From Victivallales bacterium (GTDB lineage: Bacteria; Verrucomicrobiota; Lentisphaeria; Oligosphaerales; Oligosphaeraceae), in NCBI GenBank assembly GCA_017963875.1, contig JAGCTA010000062.1:1-15868 (forward strand): a stretch of 15,868 nucleotides of DNA, in the 5' to 3' direction. The translations under genes were made by a program, and so were the position numbers. Below the pieces are notes generated by a model. That model had not been told where the DNA came from. It saw nothing but the letters and a program-made list of their open reading frames with translations, and ran no database searches. Shown in pieces: positions 9,801 through 14,101 of this stretch (within the stretch, counting starts at the first letter, position 1; every line of letters begins with the position of its first letter).

Positions 9801-10768
9801 ATATAGCGGATTTCCTGCGACACGAATGTAAAAATCGCATAGATAATTTCATCCCGCGTCTTCAGGCCCTTTGTCAATTCCTTGACCTTTGCCTCCATTT
9901 CAGGCGTCGTCGCCAGATGCGGCTTGCAGAGATTCCAATACCACCGCGATACATCCTGCCAGGTATCGATGGTGGAGACCATCAGGCGCTGAGCAACCGT
10001 GCTGATGGATGGCATTTTCGGTTCTGGATGCATGGTAGGGACATTGCTCGTGTCCCAACGGTAGCGAATCGTGTTGTCCGCCAGAGTTTCCGTTTTGGAC
10101 TTGACCGTATCACCGACAGGTGCTCGGACCGCTATCCGCTTCAGCGGCAATGCCGAAGGACCATCGATGATGATGGTGTAATTGACAAGCAGTTCCTCTG
10201 ATTCAAGGATGAAATAATCGCTGAAGGTATTCGGGCAGCGTGGTTTGAACACTTCCTTTTTCGTCCTGTAGCGGATGATGTCGCCTATTTCCAAGTCGGG
10301 GACGGTCGCAGTAATGATTTTCTGGTTCGGGTCGTAGATATTGCTCCTCATCTGGGAGTTGTTTGTCATTTCCTTTGTCAATTTCTCCAAGGGAAGTTTC
10401 ACGACACGTCCGTCAGCCTTGTGCAATTCAAGGCATTCGATGGCGGCACGCGCATACGACCTGCAATAGTAAAGGGAAAGGGTCTTCAACTCGTTCTTTC
10501 CCTTTTCAGTCAAAATCTTATAAGCCATGTCATCCCATGTGATGCTAGTGCCGTCCGCTTCATATTTTGTATAAAGCATATCATCAATCAAAGCCGTGTT
10601 CGCCTCGGGATATTTCTCATGTGTAATGCCCTCGGCACGCGCTTTCATCTTTGAGACATCCAGCGGGAAGGGAGTCTGGGCTGGAAATACCGCGCCAACA
10701 CAAATACATGCAAGGCAAAAAGAAACGAACAAGAAACGGCGTATGAGGCTGGAATGTTTGCGATTCAT
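6884..10768 (-). CDS. Exported protein with duplicated DUF3857 and transglutaminase-like units
   Basis: This protein (1294 aa from this start) carries two successive DUF3857-transglutaminase units; single-unit relatives are about half as long. Residue numbers here count from the alternative upstream Met at 10801. A signal peptide is clear: basic MNRKHSSLIRR, then a hydrophobic run to about residue 40 with likely cleavage near FPA/Q, so it acts in the periplasm or at the surface. Unit 1 has DUF3857 at about 85-250 and a transglutaminase core at 310-430 with the full triad Cys361 (HGVCRDKAALLAAML), His401 (FNHA) and Asp417. Unit 2 (about 690-1070) keeps Cys991 (GADCAIV) and Asp1050 but has Arg1034 at the His position. 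A beta-rich C-terminal region follows. I preferred the ATG at 10766-10768 because it gives a classic signal peptide and has AAAGAG upstream; the ATG at 10799-10801 is possible. The enzyme could act as a protease, peptide ligase or amidase on surface peptides; the substrate is unknown. Confidence 0.88.
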   Translation of the reverse strand: MNRKHSSLIRRFLFVSFCLACICVGAVFPAQTPFPLDVSKMKARAEGITHEKYPEANTALIDDMLYTKYEADGTSITWDDMAYKILTEKGKNELKTLSLYYCRSYARAAIECLELHKADGRVVKLPLEKLTKEMTNNSQMRSNIYDPNQKIITATVPDLEIGDIIRYRTKKEVFKPRCPNTFSDYFILESEELLVNYTIIIDGPSALPLKRIAVRAPVGDTVKSKTETLADNTIRYRWDTSNVPTMHPEPKMPSISTVAQRLMVSTIDTWQDVSRWYWNLCKPHLATTPEMEAKVKELTKGLKTRDEIIYAIFTFVSQEIRYMGITIEDEAPGYEPHDVALTFNNRHGVCRDKAALLAAMLTLGGVKAFPVLIKAGDKMDEEIIQPYFNHAITAALGDNGDYILMDSTDENTKELFPAYLANKSYLVARENGETLKTTPFSPAKDNMMFIRTNASVNQDGALEVASHLDFIGINDNAYRGTFASMSQEERTEFITRAVKRITPGARLTKLVFTPDNMLDTSKPLSIDFSYEADNAFVTNGIYSMLTFPYVSGSFGMNNFILRATALDKRKYPLLTRYACGIDEAISLTVDSSFGKVVSLPKFAEVNDDCIKWSRTIDSQADDGKYTVKTKFDINVVEFSPEQYLKLKDTLKLLEDNGRKMLVMKRDEKTKTGLATDAHDSELLEETVVYRLNDANNWTCTETTRLKVLTYKGKKENAEMTFGFFPLNESVKVDYAQVRNHDQTTGEDKVQKVSEKEMNLMDAAWVSQAPRYPVRKTLVISLPGVEIGSIIETQITTEYKDSAPFNMSEAFRRFSCPVKQRTVIVNAPTQLKLSTAVFQNGVLANSFAQAHQNNITETFVSENNRAIWTWKAQNQEAIPEEPNTPSLFLFTPVVFCSAGNWTQITQGLKTAFMEKSVSGEQVKKVADGLRKLSKEEQLRGVNTFVSRSLNSVGPFFARLPLSCLTLPDTTISEGYGHGADCAIVAYTLLKELGFEPEYVFVGPSRRDDAFKSLYASSSMELFGRVRVRVIHDGFAWWFNDQNQYADIRAASVEHCHALTLDGKVSRLSVQPQYSSQRMITYDIGIQDDGTATVNMTSIVSGTNYGVQAKYYKELTPEYRRRDYLALLKNLSQRAVASSELTTEFSKYPGRISFGCKIPQFAVVDGDFLYCRLPVEVFKGLPMKLQENRQMPFEYGGFDNVTLTVNITLPPTFRKVVMAPESYEWLAPDGNAYPVVDGAASAGKYQISAVHGDGTLTLVYHAELVPEVVFPEKFAPYEALSKKLSHAAVNTLLLSR

Positions 10769-10805
10769 GGATGGCTCTTTATATATTCTGTAGTTTTTCA
10801 TTTAC

Positions 10806-10954
10806 CTGAATCCGTGAAGCACCGCCTGACGGTCAATATCTTTGTCGAGTCTTCCGCCTTTGCCAAAGGCTATGGCGGAAAATGCACGTATATGATATAT
10901 GCGCCCTCAACTTTCCTAGAACTCGACTCGCCATTCAGCGCTTCACGAATTCAG
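10806..10954 (-). ncRNA. Candidate structured RNA / fold-back element in the leader of the transglutaminase-like gene
   Basis: Complementary segments nest over ~149 nt. P1 pairs CTGAATCCGTGAAGC (10806-10820) with GCTTCACGAATTCAG (10940-10954): 14 Watson-Crick pairs plus one position that is A-C on the plus strand but a G-U wobble in a minus-strand RNA. P2 pairs 10844-10850 with 10921-10927 (GTCGAGT/ACTCGAC). Inside P2 lie hairpin P3 (TTCCGCC 10852-10858 with GGCGGAA 10874-10880, plus an inner GCC/GGC) and hairpin P4 (10884-10892 with 10896-10904, one wobble and one mismatch). A small hairpin ACCG/CGGT lies at 10821-10833. The element ends 4 nt before the earliest possible start codon of the exported transglutaminase-like gene. 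It could be a cis-regulatory leader, a small RNA, or a MITE-like interspersed repeat. I did not recognise a known RNA family, and no clear target-site duplication flanks it. Confidence 0.45.
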
Positions 10955-10959
10955 AATAT

Positions 10960-10989
10960 ATTTTAGATAGCAAAAAAACACCAATGTAA
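10960..10989 (-). promoter_or_regulatory. Possible sigma-70-like promoter for the transglutaminase/helicase operon
   Basis: On the minus strand TAAAAT (10965-10960) matches five of six bases of the -10 consensus. A poor -35 candidate, TTACAT (10989-10984), lies 18 nt upstream in an AT-rich tract. Transcription would begin about 6-7 nt downstream, near 10954, exactly where the fold-back element starts. This coincidence is the main reason to list it. The -35 match is weak, so confidence is low. Confidence 0.3.
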
Positions 10990-11131
10990 AATGTAATATC
11001 GAGATAGGACAACGTCTAGCAAATCCAGCGTTTTTTTGACACTGTTTTTTCACTATTTGTTTCATGTGCCACTGTCGTTTCCTCAACTAACACACATGAA
11101 GTTGAAAAAAATGTTTCAGACATTACATTTT
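10988..11131. repeat. AT-rich inverted repeats between the divergent genes
   Basis: AAAATGTAAT (10988-10997) has an exact inverted copy ATTACATTTT at 11122-11131. Inside this interval TTCATGTG (11061-11068) pairs with CACATGAA (11093-11100), and TCAACT (11083-11088) pairs with AGTTGA (11100-11105). Arms of 6-10 bp in AT-rich DNA can arise by chance, so these may be operator-like sites, part of a larger decayed repeat, or coincidence. Confidence 0.35.
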
Positions 11132-11215
11132 TAGTTTCTGTTTTTTCCTTATACTCTATTCTCAAAGAGGGTAGGTTCGAAATCAAGAGATCGTTGTCCT
11201 GTAGAGGATTGCGTC

Positions 11216-11316
11216 CCCCAGGTTTCGCTTCGCTCAACCTAGGGTTACTGACATTTGACCCCTTCGGGGTCTTGGCAGAGCCGCCTTGACATGAGCAATT
11301 ACCGCCCCTCATGGGG
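11216..11316. repeat. Hairpin cluster, possible interspersed repeat
   Basis: Three palindromes occur in about 100 bp. CCCCAGGTT (11216-11224) pairs with AACCTAGGG (11236-11244) around an 11 nt loop, with one position that becomes a G-U wobble only on the minus strand. GACCCC (11257-11262) pairs with GGGGTC (11266-11271) around TTC. CCCC (11305-11308) pairs with GGGG (11313-11316) around TCAT. The composition differs from the AT-rich DNA to its left. This pattern is typical of short dispersed intergenic repeats, but copy number cannot be judged from one window. Confidence 0.4.
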
Positions 11317-11359
11317 AATAGAGCCTTCCCTTGAAAACATTAGTTTTTTATTGACAAAG

Positions 11360-12163
11360 ATGAAAATATTTGATGTTCATACGCATGTATGGCCTGACGC
11401 CCTTGCCCTTCGGGTTGTGGCGCATCTCCAGAAACAAAGCAACATGCTTCCAGTCTATAGCGATGGCACCGCCGCCGACCTCAGGCGACACGCCATCGCC
11501 GCAGGATATGACGGCTGGATGAACTGCCCAGTCGTCACACGCCCGAACCAATCCCATTCCGTCAATGAACATGCGGCGGCGGCAAATCAATGGCCGTCAC
11601 TCTCCATGGGAGCGCTCCATCCTGATGACGATGATGTCTGCGGCGAGATTCACCATATCATGGACCTCGGCCTCCATGGGATTAAACTGCACCCTGAATA
11701 CCAGTCTTTCTATCCAACGGAAGCCAAGATGGAACCCATCTGGACTTTGGCTGAAAACCATCAGTTGCCAGTCATCATCCACGCGGGAAACGATGTCGGT
11801 TTCGAGCCGCCCTATCATTCATGCCCAGCGGATTTCGCCGAAGTGGTCCGCAGGCATCCAGGCCTGACGCTCATCTGCGCACACATGGGCGGATGGATGA
11901 CTTGGGAAGAAGTCGAGCGCGACCTTGTCGGCCATCCTGTGTATCTGGACACGTCCTTCGCATCATCCTATATGCGTCTTCAGCCAGGGCAATTCGAGCG
12001 GATTATCCGCAACCACGGCATTGACCGTGTGCTGTTCGGCACTGACTCCCCTTGGCAGCCAATGAAGGCAAGCATCGACGATATCCTCGACCTGCCTTTC
12101 ACCGATGCAGAAAAACAGAAGATCCTCTATGGCAATGCACAGAGGATGTTCAGATTTGAATAG
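11360..12163 (+). CDS. Amidohydrolase family metal-dependent hydrolase (TIM barrel)
   Basis: This 267 aa cytoplasmic protein belongs to the amidohydrolase-2 group of the metal-dependent hydrolase superfamily, whose members hydrolyse lactones, amides and related bonds or decarboxylate aromatic acids. The metal ligands are in order: His7 and His9 in FDVHTHVWPD, His141 in VIIHAG, His175 in CAHMGG and Asp229 in FGTDSPW. The KLHPE segment (109-113) is also typical. The start is placed at the ATG giving MKIFDVHTH, because these enzymes begin within a few residues of the first metal-binding motif; extending to an upstream ATG at 11255 would add 35 unrelated residues encoded by the hairpin cluster. 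No Shine-Dalgarno sequence is visible, only AAAG next to the start. It converges on the oxidoreductase gene. Its position beside sugar genes suggests a lactone or sugar-derivative substrate, but that is a guess. Confidence 0.9.
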   Translation: MKIFDVHTHVWPDALALRVVAHLQKQSNMLPVYSDGTAADLRRHAIAAGYDGWMNCPVVTRPNQSHSVNEHAAAANQWPSLSMGALHPDDDDVCGEIHHIMDLGLHGIKLHPEYQSFYPTEAKMEPIWTLAENHQLPVIIHAGNDVGFEPPYHSCPADFAEVVRRHPGLTLICAHMGGWMTWEEVERDLVGHPVYLDTSFASSYMRLQPGQFERIIRNHGIDRVLFGTDSPWQPMKASIDDILDLPFTDAEKQKILYGNAQRMFRFE

Positions 12164-12197
12164 ACCGACGAGACGGCAGTCTCTCACATATCATTTG

Positions 12198-12228
12198 TCC
12201 ATGCAGGCCACGATTTGCGGCCTGCATG
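12198..12228. terminator. Perfect 11 bp hairpin between converging genes
   Basis: CCATGCAGGCC (12198-12208) pairs perfectly with GGCCTGCATGG (12218-12228) around a 9 nt loop. It lies 34 bp past the amidohydrolase stop and 15 bp past the oxidoreductase stop, where a bidirectional terminator is expected. No run of T follows on either strand, so it is not a textbook intrinsic terminator and may instead stabilise mRNA 3' ends. Confidence 0.55.
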
Positions 12229-12243
12229 GCGGAATACCCTGCT

Positions 12244-13323
12244 CTACTGGAGTGCGCCGTCAGGGAACGGAATGCCATTGAGTTTATAGCACTGTTCCAA
12301 AACGGCGATGCGGCGCCGCACCTGCTCCGAAGTAATCAATTGCGGCTTGCCGTTCCTGATGGACTCATACAATGATGTGTACAGGGCTTTGACGGGACCT
12401 GGAGCGGGCTTGGCTCCAGCGCCGCTGTCCGTCGCCTCCTGAAGTTCCCACGAATCTTCTTTCCAAGTCAGTTTTTCCGAGCAATAGACGCGTCCTTCCA
12501 GCGGTGTCATCTGCACATTTCTCTTGGGCATTGTCGTCCAGTCCGTGTATTTCCACTGAAGTTTGCTCGTTGTCCCGTGTAGCGTCCCATTGGTGCCGTT
12601 GACGAGCCATGTCTCGCGGGGATAGGCACATGTGGAGGTCAATTCAACGCGGATGATCGGATGACCTGGACCTGACAAAGTCAGATGAATCTCATCCTCC
12701 GCGCATCCGCATGAAAGCGACGACGCGACCATGCAATCGACATGCGGTTCGCCGTTGCCGTAAAGGCACATCGCGTAATCGACCAGATGCGGCATGTTGT
12801 TGTACAACTGTCCACCGCCGAATTTGCGGCTCGTCTGCCAGTCCCAGCGGCGGCCAAAGCCATCCCAGTTGATTTGAACGTATGTGATCTTCCCCAGAAC
12901 GCCAGAGTTCACGACCTCCTGGACTTTCTGGAAGTCGTCCTGAAAACGGCGCTGTTGGAACGGCTGCAAAATCAGCCCCTTCGCCGCCGCCAGCCCCGAC
13001 ATCGAATCAACGTCTGCCGTTGTGAATCCAAAGGGCTTTTCGCACAAGACATGTTTGCCTGCCTCCAATGCCAGACGCGCGACTGGTGCGTGCATGGAAT
13101 TGAACGTAGCGACAACAACGAGTTCCACATTCGGGTCCGCGACAAGTTCCTCCGCACTTGCATACGCCTTCGCCTCGGGAAATTCCTCATGCGTGCGCCT
13201 TTCGGGGATGAAATCCGCGATTGCGACGACGTCAAACATATCCCTCATTCTGGCGATACCACTTGCGTGAATATTGCATCCGCTGCGTCCAAAGCCAATG
13301 ATTCCAGTTCTAATCGGTTCCAT
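12244..13323 (-). CDS. Gfo/Idh/MocA family NAD(P)-dependent oxidoreductase
   Basis: This 359 aa cytoplasmic enzyme belongs to the glucose-fructose oxidoreductase / inositol dehydrogenase family, which oxidises or reduces sugars and sugar derivatives with a bound nicotinamide cofactor. The N-terminal Rossmann motif is GIIGFGRSG (7-15). The family signature CEKPFG (94-99) contains the conserved Glu-Lys-Pro, with Lys96 the expected catalytic or cofactor-contacting lysine. The second domain has GGGQLYNNMPHLVDY (169-183), where His179 and Asp182 fit the usual catalytic HxxD pattern. Length is typical and there is no export signal. The ATG at 13321-13323 has AAAGGA about 7 nt upstream. It lies 68 bp after the D-lyxose isomerase gene in the same direction and is probably in the same operon. 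The substrate is likely a pyranose or polyol handled by this cluster; the sequence does not fix which. Confidence 0.92.
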   Translation of the reverse strand: MEPIRTGIIGFGRSGCNIHASGIARMRDMFDVVAIADFIPERRTHEEFPEAKAYASAEELVADPNVELVVVATFNSMHAPVARLALEAGKHVLCEKPFGFTTADVDSMSGLAAAKGLILQPFQQRRFQDDFQKVQEVVNSGVLGKITYVQINWDGFGRRWDWQTSRKFGGGQLYNNMPHLVDYAMCLYGNGEPHVDCMVASSLSCGCAEDEIHLTLSGPGHPIIRVELTSTCAYPRETWLVNGTNGTLHGTTSKLQWKYTDWTTMPKRNVQMTPLEGRVYCSEKLTWKEDSWELQEATDSGAGAKPAPGPVKALYTSLYESIRNGKPQLITSEQVRRRIAVLEQCYKLNGIPFPDGALQ

Positions 13324-13391
13324 GATGTTTCCTTTGTTTGATTGTAGTTGATTTCCTTGTGAATAAAAAACTGAAATATTTGTCTTAACTC

Positions 13392-14072
13392 TCAGTTCAA
13401 AAAAGTCTTATAGTCGGCAACGGTCAGACGGGTCGGGAGGACGTCCTCCTCCCAGCCTGGGAATCTGCTGCGCTCCTCGGAAAAGAGATTATCCGTGTAG
13501 TCGTCGTTGACGGACGACACCTCGCCCACCATCACGGCGTCTGTGTCCTTGTCACCCCAAAATGCATGGAACATTCCTGGTTCCATGGTGGCGCTGTCCC
13601 CAGGCTTCAACCGCAGATAATCATCTGGCTGGACAATCCGCCGCCGTCCATTGACGGAAACGGACACGGGGCCTTCCACGGGCTTTCCGTCAACGCATTG
13701 CCTCAACTGGAAAACCAGCACGCCGCCGCCTCGGTTGATGATGTCTTCCCGTTTCCGCAAATGGCAGTGCATAGGCGTCACCTGGCTGGGCTTCACCATC
13801 ATGATTTTCTCCGCGTATGGCTTGGGATACGAATCCGAACCGACAATGCCGTTGCGCAATGTGAACAGCATCAGGCCGAAGGCTTCATAATCGCCACTGC
13901 CAAAATCGGTTACATCCCATCCAAGGTTGCAGTCAATAATCTCCTGGCATTCATTCTTCATTGCCTTCCAGTCCTCTAGGGACCAGTCCGCAAAATCTGG
14001 CAGGACAAAGCCAAAGCCTGAAAAAAACTCCCTTGCCTCCGCTATGAGAGCATTGACTTCAGAACGTTTCAT
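13392..14072 (-). CDS. D-lyxose isomerase (D-lyxose ketol-isomerase family)
   Basis: This 226 aa cupin-fold sugar isomerase belongs to the family that interconverts D-lyxose with D-xylulose and often D-mannose with D-fructose. Family hallmarks are the opening segment AREFFSGFGFVLPDFADW (13-30), CNLGWDVTDFG (48-58) and the metal site: His102 and His104 in MHCHLRKRED, Glu109, and His169 in GMFHAFWG. The run EDIINRGGG (109-117) is diagnostic. Length equals the usual ~225-230 aa, and all expected metal ligands are present. The ATG at 14072 has AGGAG about 10 nt upstream. It starts 29 bp after the glycosidase gene and precedes the Gfo/Idh/MocA gene, so it is the central step of a sugar-use operon. 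The physiological substrate may be D-mannose or another aldose rather than D-lyxose, which is rare in nature. Confidence 0.9.
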   Translation of the reverse strand: MKRSEVNALIAEAREFFSGFGFVLPDFADWSLEDWKAMKNECQEIIDCNLGWDVTDFGSGDYEAFGLMLFTLRNGIVGSDSYPKPYAEKIMMVKPSQVTPMHCHLRKREDIINRGGGVLVFQLRQCVDGKPVEGPVSVSVNGRRRIVQPDDYLRLKPGDSATMEPGMFHAFWGDKDTDAVMVGEVSSVNDDYTDNLFSEERSRFPGWEEDVLPTRLTVADYKTFLN

Positions 14073-14101
14073 GATTCTTTTTCTCCTGAAAAATCATTTG
14101 A

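Larger units (their letters stand above)
10802..11359. other. 558 bp divergent intergenic region rich in inverted repeats
   Basis: No convincing gene lies here. From left to right it holds the fold-back element (10806-10954), an AT-rich stretch with several inverted repeats (10988-11132), and a GC-richer hairpin cluster (11216-11316). A -10-like TATACT lies at 11150-11155 on the plus strand without a convincing -35. A 98-codon minus-strand reading frame at 11016-11312 crosses the hairpins and looks spurious. The amidohydrolase start at 11360 has no Shine-Dalgarno sequence; only AAAG precedes it. Confidence 0.7.

Noticed and set aside
2486..10201. Long open frames on the plus strand, for example at 2486-3100, 5355-6119 and 9368-10201
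   Set aside because: They lie antisense inside the helicase and transglutaminase-like genes, whose protein motifs are clear. The plus-strand translations are rich in Arg/Ser/His without recognisable domains.
10640..10700. Lipoprotein signal in the exported transglutaminase-like protein
   Set aside because: The cysteines in the hydrophobic segment (FCLACIC) do not follow a proper lipobox; a standard signal peptidase I site near FPA/Q fits better.
10806..10954. Fold-back element as a proven MITE
   Set aside because: The outer inverted repeat fits, but flanking bases show no clear target-site duplication and copy number cannot be tested here, so it is left as an alternative.
11016..11312. 98-codon minus-strand open frame across the intergenic region
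   Set aside because: It runs through the palindromic repeats and poly-T runs, has low-complexity Lys/Thr/Glu/Ser-rich content, lacks a convincing ribosome site and resembles no family I know.
11351..11356. TTGACA as a -35 box for the amidohydrolase gene
   Set aside because: It ends 3 bp before the start codon, so the matching -10 would fall inside the coding sequence, and no earlier start is credible.
13369..13397. AACTGA/TCAGTT hairpin followed by a T run on the minus strand, after the isomerase gene
   Set aside because: The stem has only six pairs, mostly A-T, with a 17 nt loop, and overlaps the isomerase stop codon. It is too weak to call a terminator inside a likely operon.
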